DNA of 64,000 nucleotides, from contig KV419419.1 in assembly GCA_001630475.1 (NCBI GenBank), positions 315,871-379,870 on the forward strand, given 5' to 3'. The translations under genes were made by a program, and so were the position numbers. The DNA is from Sistotremastrum niveocremeum HHB9708. Its lineage: Eukaryota; Basidiomycota; Agaricomycetes; Sistotremastrales; Sistotremastraceae. The first letter of the stretch is position 1. Each line of letters opens with the position of its first letter. Under the pieces are notes generated by a model, which had not been told where the DNA came from, did not search any database, and saw nothing but the letters and a program-made list of their open reading frames with translations. Of the stretch, positions 37,701-50,209 are shown piece after piece.

Positions 37701-38760
37701 TTGCATGTCATGTTGTAGATGCTATTACAGGCTTTGGATCGCTCCTGCTCCCAGCCTGGATTGCACCTCTGTAGTCCAATTGCGGGTCCTCGACGTTCAT
37801 CCTGCTCCGGTCAACCTGAAGTTTCTGTAGACCTCGATCTTTCATCGCGAGAAATTTATCCCTGCGATGTACTGCCTCTTTCTCGGGAGTCTTGAATTGC
37901 TGCTCAAGTGGCGTGTTGTCTGACTACTCGAGTACACTTGGTCTTTCGTGTTTTCGTTTGGTGGGGGATAGCATTGTGGTCAGAATCAACGGAGCACAGC
38001 ATACGGCTGCCATCGGAGAAGGTCTCAGAATGCCGCAGTAAGTTCTTGACGCCAGCTCCTCTGTCGATCCCACATGAAAACTTCTGTCCGTCCACCAAGG
38101 CATTGCGCAAATGACCGCATCTTCCCAGCTGGAGTCTTATTCACAGTCTGTCATGTCTGGCCTTAAATAGCTGTCAAACTCTTCGATTTCTGTGCTTTGC
38201 GGGTGGCTCACAGACTGTCGGCACACATTGAAATGGTCGTCGATATATCTTCCTCGACTCCATGCTAGTAAACCTGGTTTCAAGTTATAAGCAAGCCATT
38301 TTCAGAATGACGTACAGATAAACATACTAAGCGGCTCTCACTGGGACGCATCCTGTCTTGTCTCTACTTCGCTCTCCGCGCAACAAACAGCGCTACCTTT
38401 AGTCGACTTGTCTGAAATTTGGGTTTCGGCTGTCGACACTGCCAGCCAACTCTCCTTGATGCGATCGCAATTCATCATTCTGCAGAAAATGGTCCGCCAG
38501 CTCTCCCACACGAGTCTGGTTATAAGTTTTGACATCATTGGACGGACCGAGGGATGGCTTTAGGCTTTAGCTCGAACTACGTTATGTATTTACTTCTGAA
38601 ATTGCTAATACCGACGATCTATTGCTACACTGTTCGGTGTCTGACACGCCGAGGGCAGGATACCTTTGTTTTGTCTTCCTCCTGATCATCTCGAATGCTT
38701 TGCTTGACGCCTCGAGCTCTCACTGTGGATGCTCAAATATTCTCGCATGACTTTGCCACC
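37701..38760 (+). other. Block K, copy 2 (no supported gene)
   Basis: Counterpart of 29,650-31,150; landmarks are given there. No open frame is shared between the copies at a level I would call coding. Confidence 0.35.
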
Positions 38761-38784
38761 AGCACCTGATTGGCAAGGGGACGT

Positions 38785-40165
38785 GCATCTAAACTCGGCG
38801 TGAGTAAACTAGATTGAGCAACTGCAATATAAAGGTACTTATCTCGTGATCAGGGACACGGATAATAGTTAGTAGAGGATGAAATAAGATAGTGAGGGGT
38901 GCGCACCAGTAGTACAAAGCGACGAGACACAAGAGCGAAAGATCACCCTGATGCGAATGAGTCAAAGAACAAGAAAATATTGGGGGGTGACTTACCACCG
39001 AAAACATGGGCGACGGAGCACTCCATCGATGATACCGTTACCTCTGGCGATCACGCCATTCAAGCGCAAATCCACACATCTGCTGGTGTTCGTCCTTGCC
39101 CATCCACAACACTAACCGTGCTGCTGAGTTTTAACTATAGGACGAACGGCGCACGACGCACACAGGTTACCCTACTTTGGTCCATTGTGTGCGCTAGGCT
39201 ATGCCAGCAGTTGCGAGGAAGAGGCTGGCACAAGAGACTGATGGTAGGAATCAGTCGTAGTGGTGGAAGGGGGAAGAGAGTGCTGAGGAGGTTTCCGGAA
39301 GCCGAAAATGATATGTAGAAAATCTGAGCTGACTCTGAGCGCAGTTTCAACGTTTAGAATATGTTGAGGATATCTTGAGACAAAGAAATATTGAAGAGGA
39401 CAAAAAGACAAAATACGACCAGACGAAGAAACCGGGGAAACCACCAACGAGAAACCACAGGCCGCGAGAACAGAAGCCGCTTACCAAAAATACAAACCCC
39501 GACAACCCGCAACCCGGAGACACGAACCTCCGCCCGACCTCACCGGCTAAAAAAACGCCGCCGCTGAAAAAACAGTAAAAAAAAATCCTCTTCAATATTT
39601 CTTTGTCTCAAGATATCCTCAACATATTCTAAACGTTGAAACTGCGCTCAGAGTCAGCTCAGATTTTCTACATATCATTTTCGGCTTCCGGAAACCTCCT
39701 CAGCACTCTCTTCCCCCTTCCACCACTACGACTGATTCCTACCATCAGTCTCTTGTGCCAGCCTCTTCCTCGCAACTGCTGGCATAGCCTAGCGCACACA
39801 ATGGACCAAAGTAGGGTAACCTGTGTGCGTCGTGCGCCGTTCGTCCTATAGTTAAAACTCAGCAGCACGGTTAGTGTTGTGGATGGGCAAGGACGAACAC
39901 CAGCAGATGTGTGGATTTGCGCTTGAATGGCGTGATCGCCAGAGGTAACGGTATCGTCGATGGAGTGCTCCGTCGCCCATGTTTTCGGTGGTAAGTCACC
40001 CCCCAATATTTTCTTGTTCTTTGACTCATTCGCATCAGGGTGATCTTTCGCTCTTGTGTCTCGTCGCTTTGTACTACTGGTGCGCACCCCTCACTATCTT
40101 ATTTCATCCTCTACTAACTATTATCCGTGTCCCTGATCACGAGATAAGTACCTTTCATTGCGTGA
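38785..40165. repeat. R1 palindromic repeat, copy 4, with perfect arms
   Basis: Bases 38,831-39,400 are the exact reverse complement of 39,586-40,155 as far as I could check (570 bases per arm, axis at 39,493). Hairpins lie at 39,107-39,123 and, mirrored, 39,863-39,879 (CAACAC with GTGCTG, or its mirror). The 185-base spacer (39,401-39,585) is made almost only of A, C and G: I count 9 T. Confidence 0.9.
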
Positions 40166-40299
40166 CAATTCAGTTTACTGATATTCATGGCTTTAGATAT
40201 CCCGCTCAATATCAAGGACGACGGGTTAAGCTGTCTTGAGCGAGCCAGCAGTGCGTCCACACAAGGCGTACCTCAAGCTTCTGAATGAATCGATTTATG

Positions 40300-41400
40300 A
40301 TTGCATCTCCGATGTAGTCATTGTTCTAGTAGTGGATAATGTGTATACGCTCATTATTTTTCCGAATACATATATGTGCATCGTATATGATGAGATCTCG
40401 TTGTCTTGCCATCGAAGATCTGTACATGGACGGAACTGGCATCCGGAGAGTTTCAGCAGTACAAGAGACGAAATTGACAAGTAGCAGATCAGGCCCACGA
40501 AGTCAATGCTAATGATGATCTGGTTGCAGCCGGCAGTGATCAGCAGCAGATGCTCGATGGAGAAGCTTTCACATTCCATGCAAGCAGACAGAGAGCCTAA
40601 ATCAGTTCCAACTTGTGTGAAGCCCTCAGAGTCAATGGCGCCGCCATCGCCGAAGACAGTCCACGAGATGAAGCAAAAAAGAGGAAGAAGACGCGCTCCC
40701 GTGCTCTCGAAGTTCTTGCACTGAGTCAGCTTGAAGAAACCTCATGACCAGAGTATATTGCTGGAGGTCGAACCTTTAGGTGGTATGCAATCGTTGTCTT
40801 GCGAGTCAATCTAGCGAATCATCGGCCATTTGACTTCGGTTCTCTTGCGATCCATCGAAGTTCTGCCGATCTGACCTGTGAGTGTCATCACAAGAGGATA
40901 GCCTTGACATCGCAAGAGGGAGCGAGTCATTGAATATCTTGCTCTTGTCGGAAACCAGAGCCCGTCATTAAGTAACTGTCTCATTTGGATTTGGTGACCG
41001 TCGTGTTCCTTGTTCCCGGAAGACAACACTGGAATTACGATCGACTCGCCCGATCATGGCCGCGCTAGCAAAGAGGATATTGGCTGGCGAGGGCACATCG
41101 CATTGCAACCGGTAACGTGGAGCGTTGAAGGGGGGTGGTCTTGAGAATCACGAGCGGTCGATCGAGGACGTGGAGCAGGTAAGCACGTATAAAGTGCAAT
41201 AAGAAATCCCCTCGGGCGGTATGATACGGAAGCACGGACGAAATGTCACGTTCTTGATAGATGGTCAGCACAATAGCAGAAACGGGTCACGGACAACACC
41301 TACCGCGTTCCAGAGTACTAAAATCTGTCGTGGATCGAACATATGCGGGTCGTATATTCTCCCGTTAATATGATGGATCATTGTATTTCAATTCCTATCA
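40300..41400 (-). other. Gene family G, minus-strand copy 4 (unrecognised)
   Basis: The minus strand gives an exon near 41,290-41,350 with a His-Met-Phe-Asp-Pro-Arg-Gln motif and a gtaggt donor, an Ile-Ser-Ser-Val-Leu-Pro piece near 41,240, a hydrophobic piece near 41,165-41,220 ending Leu-Asp-Arg-Pro-Leu, a Pro-Ser-Pro-Ala-Asn-Ile-Leu-Phe-Ala-Ser piece near 41,060-41,095, and a piece near 40,615-40,690 with Gly-Ala-Ile-Asp-Ser-Glu-Gly-Phe. A hydrophobic stretch follows near 40,470-40,560. This is the clearest G copy. The family is unknown to me; the membrane location is inferred from composition. Confidence 0.4.
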
Positions 41401-41799
41401 ATGAAATTATTGAACGTCTCAGAGAGCGTCGTCCGAGATTGATAACGATTGTTTCAAATTTGAGACACTTGAGAAAGTGTGCCTCATCGATTATCACATT
41501 CAATTCGGTCCGCCGTGCGAGAACAGCAAGTTTGCACTTCTACCCATGAGGTCAAGTCAGAATCACACTTAAACTCTAACTTTCAGAGGGTGACGCACGA
41601 GAAGTTTGTAGGCAAGCGGGTAGATCCAACGGCCCAGCATATTCTAGTATCGCTTCTAATGAGTTTGGATGGTTGGAATCGATAGGGAATCACCTGGCAG
41701 CGTGCTAAAACACGACAGAGACACTTAAGCAGTGTGAGATATGCTTCTGCTACCTCAATAATCATGCACCGACCAGCAAATTTGAGTGGAATATGCCTC

Positions 41800-43130
41800 A
41801 AAGTCACTAGAGAACTGGATTGAGGCTTTCAGCGTTTAAGACGGCGATTTTAGATGCCAAAACTAACGGAGAAAGATCTATCTTCGTGATAGCACAGCCA
41901 GCGGTGGAAAGACGTGGAGTCTCGAGGGAAGCTCGGCCTGGTGAGGTGTTGTGCTGGATGGCGAAGAATTGGAATCCGGGAGCACGGCATCCCGAGACTG
42001 AACAACCGACAGACATTGAGAAACTCGAGACACGAGGAGTAAGGTGCAGTAATCAAAAATGTGATAGGCTGAACAAAGAGTCAGGTCTTCATAGAAGCCG
42101 GAGTAGACAGGGAGACGAACCGATCGAAACTTTGCAACGACAGTCAGGACGAGCACAAAGAAAAACTCCACCTGATACTCGCCGACACCGAGTTCCACGA
42201 CAGTGCTACGAATGACCAGTCAGCCAGCAATAACGGTCCCGAGAGGCGTTATCGTATTGAAATCTATGATGTGCTGAGGTCGAATAGGAGCATCCATAAA
42301 ACGGTTCAGTGTGCCCCTCTGGCAGGTGACGTTTGTGCCAAGATATCACTCTCTGTATGGCAATGATGTAGGAGATGTTGGCAGCGTTCATCATGATTGT
42401 ATCATGCTAAATATTCGTGTTGACTGGAGATTTCGAGTCAGGTTGGCAAAGCTCGCAAGGTTGTATATAAATGACGCACTACGGCTGAATCGACAAGAGG
42501 ATATATCCGCTCTTCCTCAAGTGAAATCTCCTTGAGGTATCTCTTGCTAATCGCTGGCGAATAAACTTGTGTTGGATGGTGGCACGAACTGGAAATGTGG
42601 CCGAAACAACATAACGTCAGTTTCTGAGAAATTGCATCTTGAAACATGACTGACAATTCAAAGCCTAAGTCGTCCGATATTCGACAGCCAACGTGAGGAA
42701 GAATTTAGGAGACGGACTGACATCATAGTGGAAAGGTCAACGCATAGCGTGGTCGTCGGGTTCATCGTCCTGATGCTGTCGGCGGCGCTAAAAGTCATCC
42801 TTGTCTGCGTCTGCGTCATGTCCGACGTCAACTTATTCCGGGCAGCTGGAAAGTCGTTCCTGTAAACGCTCATGATGTGTGTATTGTAGTGATTTAATCT
42901 CTTATGTCTGCTAACTCTTGGTTCAAGACCTAAGTGTCATCTACGTAGAACGTCGACGTCGTGGACACTAAAGCTGGAACTCAATTGTCCCGACGGTTCA
43001 TTTCAATAATTAAAATCCATCGTTACTCCTGGTGCGTCTTGTCGTGTATAGGAGGAACCTCTTTGACTCAGAATCCGTTCTGAATCAGTATGCGTTGAAT
43101 GAGGCTGCAAGGAAAACCTATCCTTTGTCA
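41800..43130 (-). other. Block H, copy 3 (unrecognised)
   Basis: Counterpart of 28,330-29,530. The GTAGAACGTCG segment at about 42,948 and the CTCCTGGTGCGTCT segment at about 43,027 mark it. The minus-strand piece near 42,545-42,600 (Lys-Phe-Ile-Arg-Gln-Arg-Leu) matches copy 1. No complete gene resolved. Confidence 0.35.
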
Positions 43131-44450
43131 AAACCTAGACCGCTCTCCTACTCGTCAATTGCTAGATGCAACGGTCCCGGATGAATGTGGCACACCGTGA
43201 TACCTTCGTGCATCGAGAGGCCTTTTGGGAATTTTACCTGGTTGTCCAATCATGAGAGCTGGTGAGCGATTTACCCAGATGTCCTTCTGGAAAAACTGAC
43301 GATTTTGCTTTGCGAAGTGTTCAGATCATGGCACCACCTCGTATAAGCTCTTGCCAACGAATAGCTAAGGAATGCCCTGAAGAAAAACCGACTGCTCGCT
43401 GGATCACCTCGAGGGAATTTTACTCTCGCCGGCTCATCTCTAGTGCGCGATTTCTTTCATATTAATCTGGCGACCCTTCGAATCTGAAGGAACTGGAATG
43501 TCTACTCTGATGAACTCTCTCCGTAGCGCCTTTGCCATCACACAATAGTCTGATCCGCAAGAAGTACCGCCTTTAACCCAATGAAAGATTTCGTCGTGGC
43601 CACTCTTCGACTGCATTGCCTCAAAGAATCTCGAGATGCAGCTCGTCAATCGATATCATCTCTCGGGCTACTTAAAACGTCTCTGGCTTACTGGCCGATA
43701 TTTGAACCTCTTATGTCGTTGAGTCTTCATCCAAGTTCGTGTTGTTCTTATCCTGACAGTCATTGCAGCTTTCATGCTTCTTCGATACCTCTCCCGGCTC
43801 TCTCGGTGTGTCTCTTCCGTCCTTTCCAAGTCTCTCATACTTATCAATCTCCCTCGGCTCTCAAGGTCTAGACCCTACAATACCTTCGTCGGGTCGCTCT
43901 CATACGATGACACGAAGCTGACCCTTCGCCATGATCGAACCCCTTTCCGTTCGATGCTATCGTATCAGGAAATCACGCAACGCGTGTCTTGATATCTACA
44001 GTCACCGTTTGCTTCGGTCAGGATGCCTTCTCACGCCCCAAACCCAAATACGTATGGTATGTGCTCGCCAAGTCGCAAAAGTCACAAAACTGATTCTTTG
44101 ACGATGAATTGTAGAATCGACATCACCGGCTTCACACGTGCGTTCAAACAACATCATTGGACAACAAGTTCCTTTTTGACTCCGAGAATCAATACGGGAG
44201 ATACACTATCGTTCGCCAGCAGTACATCTCCATACCCTGATATCTTCGCGTGTCGTCAATCTCGCAAATGCACAGTTACCGTGTGCTGGTTTTCTCTCAG
44301 TGTCGAAGCGGAGAATGCTCATGGATAATCTGAATTGGAGCGATACAAAGAGTGCTACATGATCGACGCAGTGTAAAAATGTGATACAAAACTAGTGGTA
44401 GGACAAATAATATAGAATAAAACTGTAATCACGACGCTGAGGCCCCAAGA
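43131..44450. other. Stretch without a supported gene
   Basis: Lies between block H and the 3' end of F-box-like gene B, in the position that 10,801-12,378 holds for gene A. Only short open frames; nothing recognised. Confidence 0.4.
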
Positions 44451-46499
44451 TCAAACACCTTGACATTTCGCCAACCATGAGTTCGATGCTTCATCCGACA
44501 GGCTAGACTGCTTTTCGGGGTCCCCGCTGTCAAACAACGCATCCGTCCGCAATTCCAGCTCGACTGAAGTGAGGACGCCGGTATCAGGATACAGAAGAAC
44601 GGCCGGCTCCTGATTGTATCTCGCAGAACAGAGCACCATAGGCGTTGCGTTGGGTACCCCTTTATGCACAATTTTCCGTCGAGCGTTGAGGAACGAGATT
44701 AATTTTCCCCTTAGTAGCTTCGAGTGATATTGCCGGGCTTCGAGCAACTTGGCGGGAGTAGCGGAACTTGGCACGTGTAGGGTGGATCCATTATCCCAGA
44801 TCCTCACAGTCGAGATAGACTTGCAGAGTCGGGTGTGCTGCGATAGCGCGTAAGCGAGTTCGATGGCTTCTTCGCCCGACACGTCGATCGAGGAAACGCA
44901 GGGCATGGCATTAAAAACATTCATCCATTTCCCCCGATCCGGAGAGCGCCCTCGAAAGGTAGCGGCGGTGACGTGAGGGAAGAGAAGCCGCTTTATGCGC
45001 GTGTCGTTCTGCCAAAGGTCACTCGACGGCTTCTCGAGCTTGCCGGAGCCGAGGGCATCGGGGATGCAGATCCGGTGAGTAAATGAACCCGGGATGCCAT
45101 ACACCACGGTAAAGATCTTCTTCTCGAGATCGTACCCGAAATCTGCAAGAGTGGACGGAGTCGTCCATTTCTTGAGTTCTCCCGGGAAAAGCACACGCTT
45201 GCGACTGCTGATTCCAGTCTGATCGTCTGTCTTTTCTGTTTCAAACAGAATGACGTCGAGGCTGAGGTGGTCATTGAATTTGAATTTATTAAGAACGAAA
45301 GAGAAATCGGCTGGCGGCAGGGGGCCACACTTGAAGTCCACCAAAGATTTACGTTCGATTTTTGTACCGAGAGGAGGGAGGCCACGGCGGTTGCCATAAG
45401 GCGTGTCTGATACGACGGAATCGGAATAGACGAGATCGATGTTTTCGAACGGAATCTCGGAGGCGAGAAGATCAACGACGAATGCGGGACTCATTCGATG
45501 CTTCTTCCAGGTCCGTATATAGATTTTTCGGAGGGTTGGCCGAAGCGCCGGGACCAACGGAGCGAAATCGTTTCTATTACCCTCTGCCGGGAAGAGAAAA
45601 TTGTCTAGCTTCAACGTCTTGAGGTCCGACAGCCTTTCCAGGTTAGGAATGTAGACGATCTTGGCTTCGTCTGGCGTATCGTCGTACAGGGCGAGCTCTG
45701 TCACCCGGCACAACGGCACGTCGGGGCCTCCGCCGCCGGCGCTGATCCATTGGGATAGTCGCAGGTCGATCGAGATGATGCCGGTCGTTGATTCTAACTT
45801 CGAGTCGCCGAAGGCAATGGCATTGGAGAGGGATCGAATCGGAACCGTTCGTAAGCGGCCTGATTCTACCGTGTGTGGCGACCAAAGCGGTAAGTGATTA
45901 AACGCGACGTCCAGGCAGAATACGCCACTGGTAGACAGATATTAGTCAATCGTCGTGAAACTAGGACAGAAAGCCATGATGCTCACACCGAGACAAAGCG
46001 TGCCCAAAAAGAGTCCCGTTCGTCAGCCGACATGCCGGCGACGCCGTAGCGGAAGATCATCTCCCAGTGTTCGGGGGGCAAGTCTCTATAGCTTGAGGGC
46101 TCGGAAGGAGGGATACGTGTCAGCCAGGCAATGAGCCTGGTGCGTGATTCAACGTTGCGAATAGTAGTGATGGGATCGAAGGTTTCGGAGATCAGCACAA
46201 GGCGGATCAGAAGTTGTTGTTGAGGAGGTAGTGTCGATGCTGTACTCCAATCAGCGACTGCTTGATTGGCAGGTATCATACATACTTCTAGATAGGAGAT
46301 CCGCTGTAGGATCTGCGCGACCCTTGCCCTTCGCGTCGGGTGCCTTAGGGGGTGTTGGTTTCACTTTATCGAGGAGGGCGTCTAGGATACCGATTTTCTC
46401 GACATCCGAGAGGAGTGAGGTTGATGAAGACGATGCGGAGATGGATGTAAATCCCGTGGAGGAGGACGAGGCGACACTGGATGAGTATGTGCTGGACAT
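44451..46499 (-). CDS. F-box-like protein, paralogue B (3 exons)
   Basis: Exons on the minus strand are 46,499-46,286, 46,239-45,987 and 45,927-44,451; lengths 214, 253 and 1,477 sum to 648 codons, so 647 residues plus stop. Splice sites sit at the same places as in paralogue A (12,379-14,460). A TAA within the second intron shows that it must be removed. Exon 1 has about 3 differences in 71 residues from A and exon 2 about 11 in 85; the C-terminal two thirds is much more diverged and contains several small gaps. The F-box-like segment lies near residues 125-170. An upstream in-frame methionine exists at 46,610, but the sequence there is not shared with A, so I start at 46,499. Intact as read. 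Confidence 0.65.
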
Positions 46500-47630
46500 G
46501 TTGGTCGGGAAACCGAACCAAGTGTTTGTGTCTGTTGTTCCCGCGATCCGCCTCAAGTACTTGAACAGAGCGTTGAGGACACAGATAAATGTATCAGAGC
46601 TAGGGAACATAGAGCTCGCATCCTAATATCATCTCATATAATTTCGAGCGCAAGTAGATACGGTTTCCCTTCATTTTGGGTCAAATGCCCTATTTCGACG
46701 TGTAGGGGGTGCATATATGCGCTTCATTTCCGACAAAGATACATTAGAAGTGACGATATACGAATAGAAAGACATCCCCGAGCCTCTGTATGATGTAGTG
46801 GCTTTGTCCCGACGTCAGAGGGACCAACCTGAAGGTAAACATGAGTTATAGCCAGAACAGCACTCATAGAGACGGATTTTGAGCACAGAGTCAGCTTTTT
46901 AGATCGATTGAATTCTTGTTGTCGCATTTCTACAGTGATCCAGATGAGTTTTCCCGACTTATTGAAGATACGACGTCGCCCGAGGAGCCCGCACCCAACG
47001 CGAACTGCCGAAACAGGTAACCGAAAGGCGCAACGAGGTACCCGAAGTCGGATGATCTTCGATCAAATTTGCTTCCGAAAAAAATTGATCATCGCAAGGG
47101 ATAAAGAAGGCCTTCAGACATCATGAGCGTGGGCGAAAGTGCATGAAAGACGCTGAGGAGTGTGCGGATCCCTTCGCGACAGACAGCATTGCACGGATCG
47201 AGACAGGGTCCAGTATTGCGAGGTAAGACGAAAAAGACAAGGCGCATCGTAGTAGGCTTTGTGTTGATCACATATCATGACGTAGAGTTTGCTGTCGTCG
47301 TCAGAGATCCTGATGGAACAGTCACTCGCCAGTGAGCTTCAAAATTTTCGACGTCTTGGACGGTTCAATCGCCGAAGTCGGAAGATCCAGATAGAGAATA
47401 AGACATAGATCCAGAGCGAGATTGAATAGCAGTGCCAGCATTGATGGAAAAGTAAGCACCGAGATAGATAAAGCCGTATTGCCAGACAAAGTGTTGTCGC
47501 TGAGATCGCAAAGCAGCGCAGACAGGTCATCCAGGTTCGCGAGTGAGGCACAGGACAGTCACAAGGAAGTTGCCATCACCGTCTGTGAATGGGACATGCT
47601 GATAGCATCTCGTAGGACCATTATTTTCTG
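46500..47630. other. 5' flank of F-box-like gene B
   Basis: Partly conserved with 14,461-15,560 (see 46,800-46,860 and 46,940-47,080). A minus-strand hydrophobic stretch near 47,370-47,480 (Leu-rich, Leu-Ala-Leu-Asp-Leu-Cys-Leu-Ile-Leu) could be an exon of the neighbouring Y-type gene. No full model. Confidence 0.35.
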
Positions 47631-47639
47631 AAGCGCTTT

Positions 47640-48640
47640 CAAATTAGACGCTCGAGCGACAGGTATCGTGGCGAAACTCACCAACGAATGATTAGCCTTC
47701 GCGACATCGGCATCATCTATGGAGCATAGTCAGTAACACTGTGCGGCGTCTTGAGTGCCTGATCACGCACATCGGTTCTCTCGTGCGACCTCGGGATCCG
47801 AAAGAATAGCTTGATCCATGACGAAGCCGATATCCATGTTCGCCCTAAGAATCGGCAAGAAGATCGGTATGGGGACCGCGAAGGATAGAACTATGATGTT
47901 AAGAGTCAGTCGAAATGCTTGATGATCGCAAAAGAAGAGGATGGGATACCCACCTGCGCCGTACGCCCCTAGAGGTGCCATGGTTCAAAGATATACACAC
48001 TAATAATGACGAAAAGTCAGCGGAGTGCGATATCCAACCAAGGACTCAGTTGCTTACCATGATACCCTGGGCCGAAACACCTCAATCGTCGTCGAGTGTT
48101 GCCTTCGCATCCGTTCGTTCGCTTCATCGCGGCTATCCAGGGTACGTCCTCGACGGAAGCAATCTCGAATCTGAGATCTCGGATGACTCAGATCTATGCA
48201 CCGCCATCAGATCTAGATCGGAGCGAGAAATCAAGATGCCGTACCGTCAAGTAGGCTGAACGAGTTTGAAAGTCATGTGACGAGTTACAGTAACCTATTA
48301 TTCTCATGAACGTATGAAACATTTGAAACAAAGATAGCGCCCACCATTATTGTGATTCAGATCAAGACTCAGGAAAACGGGTGCAGAAGCGAACTGCTAG
48401 AAAGGAAGGTAAGACGGTGTCGAATTCGTCGAACATGTACGCACTTACGCTCTCCAAAACGCGAAGGTCATCGCAAATTCGGCTCTGCGGGATGACAAAA
48501 TGAAAGAGTCTTGCGTTCTCCTCACGCGGGAGTCCTAGCGGCGAAGATCGACTTCAAGAATCGGCTATGGCGAGATTGGACATACATGATTCACCAATAC
48601 GATGCATAGCGAAGAGAGAATGCATGGCATGGCATCTCTT
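47640..48640 (-). repeat. Block Y, copy 3 (gene-like, minus strand)
   Basis: Related to the tandem pair at 15,590-17,640. The clearest piece starts with a methionine at 47,981 on the minus strand and gives Met-Ala-Pro-Leu-Gly-Ala-Tyr-Gly-Ala. A gtgggt...atag intron follows, then a hydrophobic exon (47,890-47,765) with Pro-Ile-Pro-Ile and Leu-Arg-Ala-Asn. Another small exon at about 48,414-48,360 is bounded by a ttctag acceptor and a gtgggc donor. The Pro-Ile-Pro motif loosely recalls oligopeptide (OPT) transporters, but the rest does not fit, so no family is assigned. Confidence 0.4.
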
Positions 48641-48874
48641 CAGTCTGAAAATCGATCAGCTGGGAAGAAGGAGTTTTCTAAGACGACGCACAGGTTGAGC
48701 GAAGATGGCACCGGGCGGAAGCTAGGTGGACCGATCTACTAAGGCCATTGAAGTGAGTATAGATGACTGGAATTGTCCATAACTTAGTCCTACTGAGATA
48801 TCGAATGAGTCAACGCTTTTCGAACGGAATCGTCACGCACCATCCATTTACTCGTCGCCACGTTTTTACTGGTC

Positions 48875-49640
48875 TCAGAGGGCTACCTATTGACTCAGTC
48901 TCTCGGTGAAAAGGCATGATGGATCGAAAAGTATACCTCGGTCATGTCATGAGGCATGGGTTGATGCAGGGCAAGATGAATCCTCATCCAGACGACTTGA
49001 AGACGAGGGGAGCACAGAAGAACCTCTAATATTCGTTGCGGTCAAAACATGGATCTCGGCGCTGTGCGACGAACAAACCTCGAAAATATCAAATAAGGAT
49101 TCCAGCCAAGAAGGTCACTATGAGAAGAGTCTGGCCAGAGGTCAGAGCGTGAATATAAGTGCGACGGTTGGGGGAAAAAGCGCTGAGGTTCGAGCTCAAT
49201 TCAAGCTCCCGCGTCGGCTCAGCACAAATTGTCCGATTATTGGCACAAAAAAATCAAATTGGAAGCAATCCAGTTGCGAGCGGGTCAGGTATCAAGGAGT
49301 GCATGAGCATGATTTTTTGGGGACAGGAGAAGTGCGATATTATTAAGGGTGCGCCATAGTAAATACAGAAAGGCCTTAAATAGCCGGGCATTAGTTCTGG
49401 GTGAGGCGCTGAATATAAGACTGTGGAAGGGACGATAGTATTGGATAAGGCGCGGGATCTGAGAGATGTGTGGACTTACAGAATATCCTTGATAAAAATC
49501 GCTCGTTTAAGCAACCTGTCTCGGGGAAAGCTGAGACGCCACGGAGAGCCTAGGACACATGTCAGCGAAGGATAACAGATCTCAGAGGACAAAGACTTAC
49601 ATGCCAGGTCATGAAAATAATGTCAAGTTTGAGAGGAGAA
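48875..49640. repeat. Start of a third block X copy
   Basis: 48,875-48,960 matches 1-80 and 17,940-18,020. Similarity continues through 49,140-49,360 (with 240-470 and 18,180-18,380). It is truncated relative to the other copies. No gene is supported. Confidence 0.5.
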
Positions 49641-50209
49641 TTCTTGATTATTCTTACCTTGTGAGTGTATCAAACATAGCACGACTCATTCTCCCGCGAC
49701 GGAGGCGTCAGAGGGGCCCGACCACGCCAGTAGCCCTGGCGCCGAGGTATACCGTACCGCGGCCTTGATCCGTGCGTTGACAGGCGAGAGAGAGTGGCAG
49801 AACAGGTGAGTGTGGAATTTGGAAGCAAGATGAAGACCAGGGTTTCAGAATGAGAATTCTATTTTGTACGAGCATCCTTGGGAGTCTCAGTCGCGGAATA
49901 AAATAATGCTTGACGACACCCATGACTCGAAGAATATTTTGAGACATTTACAAAGTCGAAACAGCTAGTCGGAGTGAAGCTAGTAAAAAGGGCAGCAACA
50001 TCGTCGCCGTCAGCGCGACAGCTCCAGGACCCGGCTTGGAATCTGGATACGGGCGCTTTGATCCTTACAGTACCGAATCCACTATACAAGCTCACTGCAC
50101 CGACTGGCCTGACTCCAAAGCATTTGACCTGTTCTGATATTCTATTCAACACTAGTACTTTACTGTCTGAAATAATTTTCTCGTAGGAAGATCCAGAACT
50201 CAGCTCGAG

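Noticed and set aside
38899-39318. 139-residue frame present identically on both palindrome arms
   Set aside because: It is duplicated only because the arms are identical; other R1 copies break the frame and it shows no protein-like motif.
47763-47981. Oligopeptide (OPT) transporter fragment
   Set aside because: Only a short Pro-Ile-Pro hydrophobic motif agrees; the flanking family motifs are absent.
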